From: Streptomyces sp. ADI96-02
GTDB lineage: Bacteria > Actinomycetota > Actinomycetes > Streptomycetales > Streptomycetaceae
NCBI RefSeq assembly: GCF_003846185.1
Contig: NZ_ML123034.1
Location: 3,601,314-3,665,313 of the forward strand
Direction: 5' to 3'
Length of the DNA: 64,000 nt
Shown: positions 9,025 through 17,290 of the stretch, piece by piece
Position numbering within the stretch: the stretch's first letter is position 1
Layout of the letters: each line of letters opens with the position of its first letter
The notes under the pieces: generated by a model
The model's input: only the letters and a program-made list of their open reading frames with translations
What the model was told of the DNA's origin: nothing
The model's database searches: none
Made by a program: the position numbers and the translations under genes

Positions 9025-9047
9025 CGGCTGACGGCTGACGGCTGACG
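9016..9047. repeat. 7-bp tandem repeat spanning the ybjN-like stop codon
   Basis: GACGGCT occurs four times in a row plus GACG. The first copy encodes the last codons, the second contains the TGA stop (9022-9024), the rest lie in the 3' flank. Confidence 0.9.
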
Positions 9048-9067
9048 CGTGACGTCTGAACGTCTGA

Positions 9068-9114
9068 CATCCGGCATCCGGCATCCGGCATCCGCATCCG
9101 GCATCCGCATCCGG
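9068..9114. repeat. 6/7-bp tandem repeat CATCCG(G)
   Basis: Seven consecutive copies of CATCCGG or CATCCG. With the preceding repeat it fills the 3' flank of the ybjN-like gene. Between here and 9383 I see only an inverted repeat, CGTACAACC (9151-9159) with GGTTGTACG (9177-9185), and no gene. Confidence 0.9.
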
Positions 9115-9383
9115 GTCACCCTCACCGGCTCGTGATCGACGACGCGGCTCCGTACAACCGCACGCTGTGGGACGGGGGTTGTACGAGGGTTGCGCGACGG
9201 AAGCGCACAGTGTGTTCACAGGCCGATCACAGCGGAATCACGATCGGCGCGGCGGGGCCTCGGCCCGCGCGTCGAGCGGAGGTTCGATCGTAAGGTGTGG
9301 ATCACTGCGACGGTCCGTCCCAGAGGGGCGCTGAACTGCCGTACGGGGGAGGGCGGTTGCTCCCCGAGACGGAGAGAAGATCC

Positions 9384-10196
9384 ATGCACACCACTGTCGT
9401 ACGCCGTACAGCCCTCGCCGCCTGCGCGGTGTCCCTGACCTTGTTCGCCACCGCCTGCGGAGGGTCGTCGGACGCCGACGGAGGAACGACCGGCAAGGGC
9501 ACGGCCGGGACCGGCGGCGGCTCGGCCGCGAAGGCCCCGGCGAAGGTGCTCACCGCCGCCGAAGTGGAGAAGGCCGCCCTGGTCGAGGGTGACGTCAAGG
9601 GCTTCCGGATCGCCAAGACCGGTCCGGCCGACGAGGTTACGGAGAGCGGCGTCACGATCGACAAGAAGGACTGCTTGCCGGTTGCCCACGCCATGTTCGG
9701 CGTGGCGCAGAAGGGCGCGGTGGCCACCGCCAAGCGCAAGGTGGTCAGCGAGCCGGACAAGGCCGCCAAGAAGTCGGCGGAGGAACTGGCGAAGGAGCTG
9801 GCGAAGGGCGACGAGAACCCCTTCGAGGCCGCCCTCGACCTGACGTCCACGTTCGTGGCGCTCACCTCGTACGAGAAGACGGCGGGCCCCGACGCTTTCG
9901 CCGCCCTGAAGAAGGCCGCGGCCGACTGCGCGGGCGGTTTCACCGCCACGGTGGCGGGCTCGAAGAACGTGTTCGTCTCGGTCAAGGAGGAGAAGGCCAC
10001 CGGTGGCGACGAGTCCGCTGCCTGGACGGTCATCTCCGAGGCCGACGGCGACAGCGTTCCGTACAAGCTGACGGCCCTGCGCGCGGAGGGCACCGTGGCG
10101 ACGTTCTTCTCCTTCAACCTGGCGGCAGCCACCGGCGGTAAGGACTTCGCCGCGCCGACGGAGGTCGTGGCGGCGCAGGCGAAGAAGCTCGGCTGA
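9384..10196 (+). CDS. Secreted lipoprotein, function unknown
   Basis: 270 residues from ATG at 9384 (GGAGAGAAGA upstream). A short signal ends in the lipobox LFATAC, so the mature chain would be anchored by Cys22. A Gly/Ser/Asp linker follows, then a Lys/Ala-rich domain with KVLTAAEVEKAALVEGDVKG and paired cysteines (KKDCLP, AADCAGGF) typical of streptomycete sensor-like lipoproteins of unknown role. The C-terminal half repeats beta-strand segments (AWTVISEADGDSVPYKLTAL). I do not recognise a named family. Confidence 0.8.
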   Translation: MHTTVVRRTALAACAVSLTLFATACGGSSDADGGTTGKGTAGTGGGSAAKAPAKVLTAAEVEKAALVEGDVKGFRIAKTGPADEVTESGVTIDKKDCLPVAHAMFGVAQKGAVATAKRKVVSEPDKAAKKSAEELAKELAKGDENPFEAALDLTSTFVALTSYEKTAGPDAFAALKKAAADCAGGFTATVAGSKNVFVSVKEEKATGGDESAAWTVISEADGDSVPYKLTALRAEGTVATFFSFNLAAATGGKDFAAPTEVVAAQAKKLG

Positions 10197-10233
10197 CGCA
10201 CGGTCCGCGTGGATCGCGCGGTCCGCGCAGCCC

Positions 10234-10263
10234 CTGCCCTGACCGCCGAGGAGGTCAGGGCAG
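10234..10263. terminator. Terminator between lipoprotein and toxin-like genes
   Basis: Perfect 11-bp stem CTGCCCTGACC / GGTCAGGGCAG with an 8-nt loop, placed where the two genes converge; its right arm covers the stop codon of the toxin-like gene. Confidence 0.7.
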
Positions 10264-10497
10264 CGGGACGAGCCGGACGACGGTGACGGTCAGCACGGAC
10301 CGGGAGACGTAGTAGAGGACGATGGCCCCGCAGATCGTCGCCTCGCGCCGGTCCTGCTCGCTCTTCACGGCGGACGAGGCGTGCCCGTACGGGGCGCTGC
10401 CCAGGGTGCGGGCCATCTCGTCCCGGAACGACTCGCCGTCGCGCATCTTGGCCAGGGTGTCGTCGGCGGGCGGTGCGTAGGAGATGCGGAAGCTCAA
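10255..10497 (-). CDS. Small RelE/ParE-like protein (probable toxin of a TA pair)
   Basis: 80 residues. MSFRISYAPPADDTLAKM is followed by a helical part and a C-terminal set of strands, REATICGAIVLYYVSRSVLTVTVVRLVPL, which is the pattern of RelE/ParE ribonuclease or gyrase toxins. Its ATG overlaps the stop of the upstream gene in an ATGA junction, so translation is coupled with the partner produced first, as expected for antitoxin-toxin order. Catalytic residues cannot be assigned by eye, so toxin identity is an inference from size, order and strand pattern. Confidence 0.55.
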   Translation of the reverse strand: MSFRISYAPPADDTLAKMRDGESFRDEMARTLGSAPYGHASSAVKSEQDRREATICGAIVLYYVSRSVLTVTVVRLVPLP

Positions 10498-10742
10498 GCG
10501 ACGCTCCGCCTCTCGGCCTCGTCCTGCGCCAGCCGGTCCAGGATCTGTTCCGCCTCGGGATCGGGAACGGCCTCCAGCATCCAGTGCCGCATGACGGCCT
10601 GGATCTCATGCACCCCGGCCCCGTTGATGGCGCGGTCGAACTCCTCGCGTCTCTCCTCGGGCAGCGCGGCACGGATGTCCGGGATGCTGTTGGGCACCTC
10701 GACCTCGGTGCCGCCGACGAAGGTCTTCAGAGACTCGCCCAT
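10494..10742 (-). CDS. Small acidic partner protein (probable antitoxin)
   Basis: 82 residues from ATG at 10742 (GGGGGAG upstream). The chain MGESLKTFVGGTEVEVPN, then DIRAALPEERREEFDRAIN and an acidic helical tail LDRLAQDEAERRSVA, has no clear DNA-binding fold but is the size and charge of antitoxins. It precedes and overlaps the RelE/ParE-like gene by four bases. Confidence 0.55.
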   Translation of the reverse strand: MGESLKTFVGGTEVEVPNSIPDIRAALPEERREEFDRAINGAGVHEIQAVMRHWMLEAVPDPEAEQILDRLAQDEAERRSVA

Positions 10743-11002
10743 GATCGCTCTCCCCCAACTCCTCTTCCGTTGAGCCACAGTTCCTTGGGACCGCGCGGCC
10801 CCGAGAGGCGTCCGGCCGACCGTGCCGGGCGCGGGACGCGGCCGAACGGCGGCATGAGGTCACCGTAGTGCGTGCGGGGCCGCGGGAGGCCGGGCGGGAC
10901 ACGGCATCCTCGTCTCAACTCGTCCAGGAGGGGCCCGCGTCGGGAAACCTGGTCGGTGGAGCCGGTGACGCGCCGGCCGTCCACCGGGAGGGAAGAGCTG
11001 TC

Positions 11003-11125
11003 ATGCCTCGACGGAAACTGAGCCGCCGCGAACGTCTGGCCTTGTGGGGAATCCTCGCCGGAAGCGCCGTCACGGCGGTCGTGGACGCGATGGCCGAGGG
11101 ATTCTTCAGGCTGCTGTCGTCATGA
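11003..11125 (+). CDS. 40-residue membrane-associated peptide
   Basis: ATG at 11003 with GGGAGGGAAG upstream. MPRRKLSRRERLALW is basic, followed by one hydrophobic stretch (GILAGSAVTAVVDAMAEGFF). Function unknown; the ribosome site and the basic-then-hydrophobic layout make it likely to be a real gene, but it is short. Confidence 0.5.
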   Translation: MPRRKLSRRERLALWGILAGSAVTAVVDAMAEGFFRLLSS

Positions 11126-11330
11126 CCGCCTGAAGGCCGGCGGACCGGAGGTTCATCGGCGGCTCACCGGCGGCGGACCGGGCAGCCAGGGGCAGTTCCG
11201 GATACTCCAGGGCGGTACCGGGCAGTCCCGGGCGCCCGCCCGGCGACGGCGCCCGCCCGGTAGGACCCGACGACCGCCCCGATCCGTCACTTTGTGTGTG
11301 ACGTCTGTTCCGATGCGCAAGGATGTTCCG

Positions 11331-14300
11331 ATGACGGGTCACAGGAGTACTCAACGGCTGGGGAGCCAGCGGTGCGTCCCGCGCCCTCTGGCCGTAGGGC
11401 CCTCCGAGGTGAGGGAGTTGAAGGACTACCTGTACCGGCTCTACGTGGAGGCGGGCACCCCTCCCGTCAAGTCCATGGCGAGCGCGATCGAGCACGACGA
11501 CTCCTTCCCGGGCAGCCCGTCGAAGGCCACCGTGCACAGGATCATCGGCTCGGAGGAACTGGCCGCGGGGCAGGAGGACGTGGTCTCGGTCGCCCTGCTG
11601 CTGGCGGGCATGGGCGGCGGTGACGTCCGCGCGGTGGGACGGCGGGTCAAGGCGATGTGGGTCGCGGCCCGCCTGGCGGTTCCTCTCGGAGTCCCGGTGA
11701 AGGAGCTGGATCCGTTCGCCCTCGAAGTCCACCCCGCCATCACCGTCCCGGGCCAGGACGAGCTGCCCGTCCTGCCTCCCTACGTCGAACGGGAGCACGA
11801 CGTCGAGTTGAACGAGGCCGTGGAGCGGGCGGCCTGCGGCGAGAGCACCCTGGTCACGCTGATCGGAGAGTCCTCGACCGGCAAGACCCGCGCCTGCTGG
11901 GAGGTGCTGCGGCGGCTGCCCGACGGATGGCGGGTGTGGCACCCGTACGATCCGACGCGTCCGGACGCGGCGCTCGTCCACATCGAGGAAGTGGCCCCTC
12001 GGACGGTCATCTGGCTCAACGAGGCGCAGTACTACCTCCTCGCCCAGGATCCGAAGACCGCCGAAAGCATCACGTCCGCGCTGCGGACGGCGCTCAGCGA
12101 CCGGCGGCGCGGTCCCGTGCTGGTGCTCGCGACGATCTGGCCGCGGTTCTGGGACCCGCTCACCGCCCCGTCCGCCACCGGCTGCGAGGACCGGTACGAG
12201 CAGCAGCGCAAGCTTCTGACGGGGATGGGCCGGCACATCGTCGTGCCCAAGGCGTTCACGGACCACGACATCCGGCGGGCGTGGCGGAAGGCGGACGGCG
12301 ACCCGCGCCTGGAGAGCGCGCTGACGGCGGCGGCGGACGGCGAGATCACCCAGTACCTCGCCGGCGTCCCGCGGCTCATGACGCGCTACCGTGCCGCACC
12401 CCTGGGGGCGTCGGCGCTGATCCACGCGGCCATGGACTTCCGTCGGCTGGGACACGGACCGGCCCTCTCGCACGACCTTCTGGAGCGGGCCGCCGAAGGC
12501 TACCTCGCGGACCGGGAGCTGACCGGCCTCGGTCCCGGCTGGATGGCCGATGCCCTGGCCTACTGCGCCACGCCCTGCCACGGCGTACTGGGCCCGCTGA
12601 CGCGGATTCCGCCCCGGGCGGGGGAGGCCGCGGAGCCCGTGTACCGGCTTGCCGACTACCTGGAGCAGCAGGGCCGGGTGGACCGGCGGCTGAGCTGTCC
12701 GCCCTCCGCGTTCTGGGAGGCGGCGGTGCGGCACGGCCAGAGCTCCGAGGACTGGGCCGAACTGGGCCGGGCGGCTGAGTCGCGCGGGCGGCTGAGAGCC
12801 GCCGCGGCCCTCTACCAGCGGGCCGCCGAAGCGGGCAACACCGACGTCCTGCCCTACCTGGCGCGGCTGCGGGAGGGCACCGGAGCCGCCGGCGAGGCCA
12901 GGAAGCTGTACGAAGCGGCTCTGCGCAACGACGGACTGGCCCGCTGGGACCTGGTGCGGCTGCGCAGCGTGGCGGGCGAGCCCGCGAAGGCGGAGGACCT
13001 GGCCGTCCTGGCGGCCCAGCAGGGAGACACCAACTCGCTGATCAAACTGTCCCAGCTGCGCCGGGAGGCGGGGGACGTGCAGGGCGCCGACCGCATGGAG
13101 CGGACTGCCGCCGCCCGCGGCGGGTACAGCACCTTCGCTGAACTGGTCCGTACGAAGGAGGCGGCCGGGGACCGGGAGAGCGCCGAGGGGTTCGCCTTCG
13201 CGGTACTGAGGCGGACGGGAAGCACGTACGCCCTGTCGGAACTGGTCCGGGCCCGTGAGAAGTCCGGGCAGCCCGCGGAGCACCTGGTCTCCGCCGCAGC
13301 CGGGATGGGGCAGATCCGTCCCGCTCTCATGCTGGCGCGATCCCGCGAGCGTGCCGGCGATGTCCCCGGCGCCGAAAGGCTGTTGGACCTGGCCGCCCGC
13401 TCGGGCAGTGTGTTCGCCCTGCTGGAACACGCTCGGCTGAGACGGCGGGCCAAAGACCCCGCGGGGGCGGAGGCCCGGCTGCGGACAGCGGTGGACCGGG
13501 GAAGCACGGTGGCCCTGATGGAACTCGCCCGCCTGCGCGAGAAGGCCGGTGACCCGGCCGGGAGCCTTCGGCTCTTCCGCGCCGCGGCTCGCAAGGGCAG
13601 CGCCGACGCGCTGGGCGCGCTGGCCCTGCTGCGGGAGCAGGCCGGGGCGGGCGAGGAGGCGGAACGCATGGCCTGCGAAGCGGCGGACGCCGGAAGTACG
13701 TTCGCCCTTCTGGAACTGGTGTGGCGGCGGGAGAAGACCCGGGACCACGGAGGCGCGGAGCGCCTGGCCGATACGGCACAGCGCGCGGGGAACACCGGTG
13801 CGCTGGTGCTGCTCGCCCGGTTGCGGGAGGAGGAAGGGGACTGCGCCGAGGCCGACCGCCTCATCCTGCGCGCCGCCGGGGCAGGGCGCCACTCCGCCCT
13901 CGACGACTTCGTCCGGCGCAGGGAGACCGGCGGCGACGGCGAGGGCGCCGAGCGCCTGGCGCTGGCCGGCGGCGGGCGGGTGCTGGCCCGGCTCGCGCGG
14001 TTACGGGAGGAGGCGGGTTCGGCGGCGGAGGCCGAGCGGCTCTACCGTCTCGCGGTCGACCAGGGCGAGTCCCGCGTACTGGGCGAGTTGGCACGCCTGA
14101 AGGAGGAGGCGGGCGAGCACGAGGCGGCCGACGCCTTCGCCCGCGACGCCGCCAGGGCCGGCCACGCGGACGCCCTGGCCACGCTCGCGAACCTGCGCCT
14201 CGCATCAGGACACCTGGAGGATGCCGACCGGCTGTACCGGTCGGCCGCCGACGCGGGCCTGCGCGACGCCCTGATCCACCTGGCCGACCTGCACCAGGGG

Positions 14301-14369
14301 GAGCCCGACGGAGAACACCTGCTCCGCTTCGGCCTCGCGGCGGACGGCTCCACGTCACCGCCGTGGTGA
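11331..14369 (+). CDS. STAND-like NTPase with HTH head and about 16 Sel1/TPR-like repeats
   Basis: 1012 residues from ATG at 11331, chosen because AAGGA lies 7 bp upstream; ATG 11313 is the alternative. Residues about 27-76 look like a helix-turn-helix (VRELKDYLYRLYVEAG then SPSKATVHRIIGSEEL). At about 178 is a Walker A loop GESSTGKT followed by RACWEVLRRLPDGW, at about 224 a Walker B-like TVIWLNEAQ, then GPVLVLATIWPRFW as a sensor strand. From about 476 to the end run 16-17 copies of a 32-residue helical repeat (consensus ALxELARLREKAGDxAGAE). This is the layout of signal-transduction NTPases that oligomerise on sensing a ligand. Function is unproven; defence or regulatory roles are both open. 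It opens the accessory island. Confidence 0.8.
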   Translation: MTGHRSTQRLGSQRCVPRPLAVGPSEVRELKDYLYRLYVEAGTPPVKSMASAIEHDDSFPGSPSKATVHRIIGSEELAAGQEDVVSVALLLAGMGGGDVRAVGRRVKAMWVAARLAVPLGVPVKELDPFALEVHPAITVPGQDELPVLPPYVEREHDVELNEAVERAACGESTLVTLIGESSTGKTRACWEVLRRLPDGWRVWHPYDPTRPDAALVHIEEVAPRTVIWLNEAQYYLLAQDPKTAESITSALRTALSDRRRGPVLVLATIWPRFWDPLTAPSATGCEDRYEQQRKLLTGMGRHIVVPKAFTDHDIRRAWRKADGDPRLESALTAAADGEITQYLAGVPRLMTRYRAAPLGASALIHAAMDFRRLGHGPALSHDLLERAAEGYLADRELTGLGPGWMADALAYCATPCHGVLGPLTRIPPRAGEAAEPVYRLADYLEQQGRVDRRLSCPPSAFWEAAVRHGQSSEDWAELGRAAESRGRLRAAAALYQRAAEAGNTDVLPYLARLREGTGAAGEARKLYEAALRNDGLARWDLVRLRSVAGEPAKAEDLAVLAAQQGDTNSLIKLSQLRREAGDVQGADRMERTAAARGGYSTFAELVRTKEAAGDRESAEGFAFAVLRRTGSTYALSELVRAREKSGQPAEHLVSAAAGMGQIRPALMLARSRERAGDVPGAERLLDLAARSGSVFALLEHARLRRRAKDPAGAEARLRTAVDRGSTVALMELARLREKAGDPAGSLRLFRAAARKGSADALGALALLREQAGAGEEAERMACEAADAGSTFALLELVWRREKTRDHGGAERLADTAQRAGNTGALVLLARLREEEGDCAEADRLILRAAGAGRHSALDDFVRRRETGGDGEGAERLALAGGGRVLARLARLREEAGSAAEAERLYRLAVDQGESRVLGELARLKEEAGEHEAADAFARDAARAGHADALATLANLRLASGHLEDADRLYRSAADAGLRDALIHLADLHQGEPDGEHLLRFGLAADGSTSPPW

Positions 14370-14722
14370 CGGGTGGGCGGATCGGGGCGCGATTGTCCAT
14401 CGCTGTCCGGGCCTGCGCCGGGTGGGTGTGGAGAGGGGGGTGGTGGTTCCATCAGTTGGATCCCGAGCCGACTGCCGGGGAGCCTGGCTAGTTCCCACCA
14501 TCCACGACCGTGGAGTCCTGCACGGACGTATCTGACCGGCTCACCCGCTCGGACCGTAGTGGACGCCACTGACGAGGAGATCCGAACGGGCACGGCTGCC
14601 TTCTGATCCGCAGCTCCAGCCGGATCGGCCAACGACAGCCATACCGGCCGCGACGAGGTCCCGGATGGCCGACCACTCCCATCCGGCGGACATTCGCCGA
14701 AATCGTCGGCCAGGATAAGCAC
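14370..14722. other. Gap with no supported gene
   Basis: 353 bp of lower GC than the preceding gene. Short open frames exist on both strands but none has a ribosome site or recognisable protein. It probably carries the promoter of the DUF4365 gene. Confidence 0.5.
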
Positions 14723-15622
14723 ATGATGCATCGTCAGCACAGCGCCAGGATCGGCAGCATTGGAGTGACCCGGACACAGCTCGCAGTCGAGGCCGAGCTT
14801 GGCTGGCTTTTTCGTGAGCAACCAACTGAGGACTACGGCATCGACGCGCACGCTGAGGTTGTCGACGCAGAGCAGGTCAGAGGCAGGCTGCTCGCCCTGC
14901 AGATCAAGAGCGGCTCCAGTTGGTTCAGAGAGCAGAGCCCAGACGGGTGGTGGTTCAGGCCAGACAAAGAACATGTGCAGTACTGGATGAACCACTCGTT
15001 GCCAGTCGCGGTAGTCCTCTACCATCCAGAAAGGCAGTGCTGCTATTGGCAGTTGATCAATCGCGGGACACTGGTTGAAACCTCTCGCGGGGGGTGGAAG
15101 GTACTGGTTCCCGAGACTCAAGTGCTCGACGCGGGTGCCAGGACCCCGTTGAGTCAAGCCGCCGAAGGTGATCCGTACACACTCCGAATTCGCGAGCTAC
15201 GGCTTGCTCGACCATGGATGGAAAGACTGGCCGAGGGCACGCGCCTAGTAATCGATATCGAGGAGTGGGTCAATAAGTCCTCAGGTCGAGGTGCGATCTC
15301 CCTGGGTGTGGACCACGAAGACGGTGAGGATCCGGAGCAACTTGCCAGCTGGACTGTTTTCCTGGGGCTGTTGAGTTACGTCGACGTAGTCCCCAAGCTG
15401 TTCGCGTTGGCAGATGTGAGTCTGCACGCAGAGACCTACGACGACGCAGACTACGACGACTATCCCTTCGAGCGTCACGACTGGGGCGACTTGCATCCAT
15501 ACATGAACTCCGCCAACGAGGTCGACTTCTACCGGTTGGAACTGACACTCAACGGGCTGGGTCGAGCCTTCCTCCTGGTCGATCAGTTCGCCGCCGAGGG
15601 CCGAAGGCAGCTCACTGTGTGA
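14723..15622 (+). CDS. DUF4365 protein with a PD-(D/E)XK-like core
   Basis: 299 residues; start ATG at 14723 (or the adjacent ATG 14726) with AGGAT upstream. The N-terminal 150 residues fit DUF4365: SIGVTRTQLAVEAELGWLF, EDYGIDAHAEV with Asp41, LLALQIKSGSSWF with Q60-x-K62, WWFRPDKEHVQYWMNHSLPVA and YWQLINRGTL. The spaced GID...QIK residues resemble the active site of restriction-endonuclease-like folds. The C-terminal half is acidic with a DDADYDDYPFE stretch. Base composition and codon choice are visibly less GC-biased than in neighbours, suggesting acquisition. DUF4365 domains often accompany defence genes; nuclease activity is inferred. Confidence 0.75.
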   Translation: MMHRQHSARIGSIGVTRTQLAVEAELGWLFREQPTEDYGIDAHAEVVDAEQVRGRLLALQIKSGSSWFREQSPDGWWFRPDKEHVQYWMNHSLPVAVVLYHPERQCCYWQLINRGTLVETSRGGWKVLVPETQVLDAGARTPLSQAAEGDPYTLRIRELRLARPWMERLAEGTRLVIDIEEWVNKSSGRGAISLGVDHEDGEDPEQLASWTVFLGLLSYVDVVPKLFALADVSLHAETYDDADYDDYPFERHDWGDLHPYMNSANEVDFYRLELTLNGLGRAFLLVDQFAAEGRRQLTV

Positions 15623-15773
15623 GAGACCCGCCCTCCGCACGAGACGTGGGCCGGTACGCGCGTGAGGCAGCGGTCAATGCGATGCCGCGGGCCTGTATCG
15701 CAACGGCCTCCCGGCGTGGTGTCGTCGCTCCTCGGTATCCGTGCCTCCCCATGTCGATCGGTGATTCCCAAGC

Positions 15774-16361
15774 TCAGGGCCCTGGTTTTTGCGCTCTGGC
15801 GGGCACGGAAGGGGCACGCGGGGGGACGGCTGGAGCAGGGTTTTGGAGCTGCCGGGGGTCAGCTTGGCAGCGGCTGATCGGGATCTCGCAGACGATCTCG
15901 CAGTGCGCTGCGGGCACCACAATGTCCGCTGTCTCCACGGGACGGCCCTGGTCGCTGTAGTACGTCCGCCGGATGTGCGTCACGAGTGCGGCTTTCTGGA
16001 TGCCGAGGAGCGATGCCTCCTTGGCGGTCGCGTGCCGCGGTTCGGGCTGTACCACCGCGTGGGTGACGGTGACTCCGATCGCGGCCATGCGGTTCACGAC
16101 CCCAGCTCCCCCGTGTTGCCCTCCCTCAGGGAGAACGACGAGGGTGCCGCCAGTGACGGCGTACGGTTCCCAACTCGTCGACAGCTGGACCGGCTTCCCG
16201 TCCGCAAGGAACTCGTACGTCCTACGCACGCACAGCTCGCCCTCGGCGATCCCGAGCCGCGTCGCGATCTCCGCCGGCGCCGGCACTTTCGCGTCGGTCC
16301 GGAAACCAGCACGTGCCTCGGCTGGAGTCATCCCGACCCCGGCGGGGCCGGCGCTTCGCAC
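15774..16361 (-). pseudogene. Headless GntR-family regulator (UTRA domain only)
   Basis: 195 residues are open from 16361. The part EIATRLGIAEGELCVRRTYEFLADG, LSTSWEPYAVTGGT and HIRRTYYSDQGRPVETADIV is the UTRA ligand-binding domain of HutC/KorSA-type GntR repressors. The winged-helix DNA-binding domain of about 80 residues that should precede it is missing: homology stops at about TPAEARAGF and the next bases belong to an integrase read in the other direction. The product may be made but cannot bind DNA as a normal GntR protein. Regulators of this type usually sit beside integrases of actinomycete integrative conjugative elements. Confidence 0.75.
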
Positions 16362-16579
16362 GCCGAGTCACGCGAGAACGGCGTGCACGCGATGCGGCAC
16401 TTCTACGCGTCGGTGCTGCTGGACGCCGGGGAGAACATCAAGGCGCTCGCCGAGCACCTCGGCACTCCGACCCTGGCCTGACGTTGCGCGTGTACGCGCA
16501 CCTGATGTCGTCGAGTCAGGAGCGCGCGCGTAAGGCTGTTGCACAGATCTTTGGTAAGGATGGACACGGGGATGTGTAA
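16362..16579 (+). pseudogene. Tyrosine integrase C-terminal remnant with frameshift
   Basis: The frame from 16362 reads AESRENGVHAMRHFYASVLL then DAGENIKALAEHLG, containing the catalytic Arg block (HAMRHFYAS). At about 16462 one base is missing: restoring a C in GGC-AC turns the sequence into GHSDPGLTLRVYAHLM with the catalytic Tyr, and this second frame continues to the stop at 16579 (QIFGKDGHGDV). So this is the last 70 residues of a pSAM2-like integrase, cut at the 5' side by the junction with the GntR fragment and further broken by a one-base deletion. Confidence 0.8.
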
Positions 16580-16752
16580 AGAGGCGAATAGCGGAGGGAC
16601 TGAAGGACTCGATAAGAGGGCGATTGGCTATCGCGATAAGAACTCAGGATTGAGGAGTCGCCATTAGTGGCAGTGGCGGACTGAGCGCCAACCTTCCGCT
16701 CAGCTGGTATCAGTGGGGCTGGGCCCTCTGTCGTCGTCAACTTCCTGCTGAG

Positions 16753-16797
16753 CGTGCGTGCATGCAAGCCCGACGTGCGTGCATGCGTGCACGCAAG
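16753..16797. repeat. Iteron-like direct repeats CGTGCGTGCATGC
   Basis: CGTGCGTGCATGCAAG at 16753 and CGTGCGTGCATGCGTGCACG at 16774, each self-complementary in the TGCATGCA core. They lie in the 430-bp gene-free gap after the integrase remnant and could be old regulator or replication sites of the lost element. Confidence 0.6.
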
Positions 16798-16939
16798 GTC
16801 GGCTTGGTCTGGCGAAGGGGCGTCGGGTCCGCGAAGGGTGCCTGCAAACTACTTTCCAAACGCCTTGCATTCAATTCTCACGCCCCTCACCTGGCAACTT
16901 GCCGGAGCGCTTCCACCTGAATAGGGTTCAAACGAAATT

Positions 16940-16972
16940 CAGGGCCGTTCCCCTCGCCCGGGAACGGCCCTG
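16940..16972. terminator. 13-bp perfect hairpin before the small membrane gene
   Basis: CAGGGCCGTTCCC (16940-16952) pairs with GGGAACGGCCCTG (16960-16972) across a 7-nt loop. It may end transcription from the element remnant or regulate the gene starting 40 bp later. Confidence 0.6.
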
Positions 16973-17011
16973 TCTCCATCGATGTAGCAACGCATCCTCA
17001 GGAGGAGGCCC

Positions 17012-17191
17012 ATGCTCCCACGCGCAGGTGTCACCGTCGACATCTGTCCTCGTGACTTGCCGCTCGCGCTCATCGGCACGGCCGGCGGCGCACTCGCCCT
17101 CTGGGCCGACGCTCCCACAGGGATCGTCGTCCCCGTGGCACTGCTGATCGTCCTCGACATCCGCATCCGCCGCTGGAGCCGACGCGCCTGA
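17012..17191 (+). CDS. 59-residue membrane protein with a perfect ribosome site
   Basis: ATG at 17012 with AGGAGGAGG 4 bp upstream. The product starts MLPRAGVTVDICPRDLPLAL, has hydrophobic spans around residues 16-33 and 36-50 (IGTAGGALALW, GIVVPVALLIVLDI), and ends in a basic RIRRWSRRA tail. Small proteins of this layout occur in spread/transfer modules of streptomycete conjugative elements, which would fit the neighbouring integrase remnant, but I cannot place it in a family. Flanked by hairpins on both sides. Confidence 0.6.
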   Translation: MLPRAGVTVDICPRDLPLALIGTAGGALALWADAPTGIVVPVALLIVLDIRIRRWSRRA

Positions 17192-17238
17192 CGGCCCGTT
17201 GGGCAGGTGAAGGCCCACAGACGGCCCAGTGCACCGAA

Positions 17239-17278
17239 AAGCCCCCCACCACGCGGCGAACCCGCAGGTGAGGGGCTT
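17239..17278. terminator. Bidirectional terminator between small gene and gpmA
   Basis: AAGCCCCCCACC (17239-17250) pairs with GGTGAGGGGCTT (17267-17278) with one mismatch, 12 bp before the gpmA stop, where the genes converge. Confidence 0.7.
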
Positions 17279-17290
17279 CTTCGGCTCTGC

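Noticed and set aside
9016-9114. CRISPR array
   Set aside because: Units are 6-7 bp with no spacers. No array with repeats and unique spacers occurs in the window, and no cas gene.
11106-13892. 928-codon minus-strand frame
   Set aside because: Antisense shadow of the STAND-repeat gene, made long by high GC and the repeated codons.
16580-17011. att site or tRNA at the integrase remnant
   Set aside because: No tRNA-like fold and no duplicated tRNA 3' end was found; the sequence 3' of tRNA-Thr at 33581 is not repeated here.
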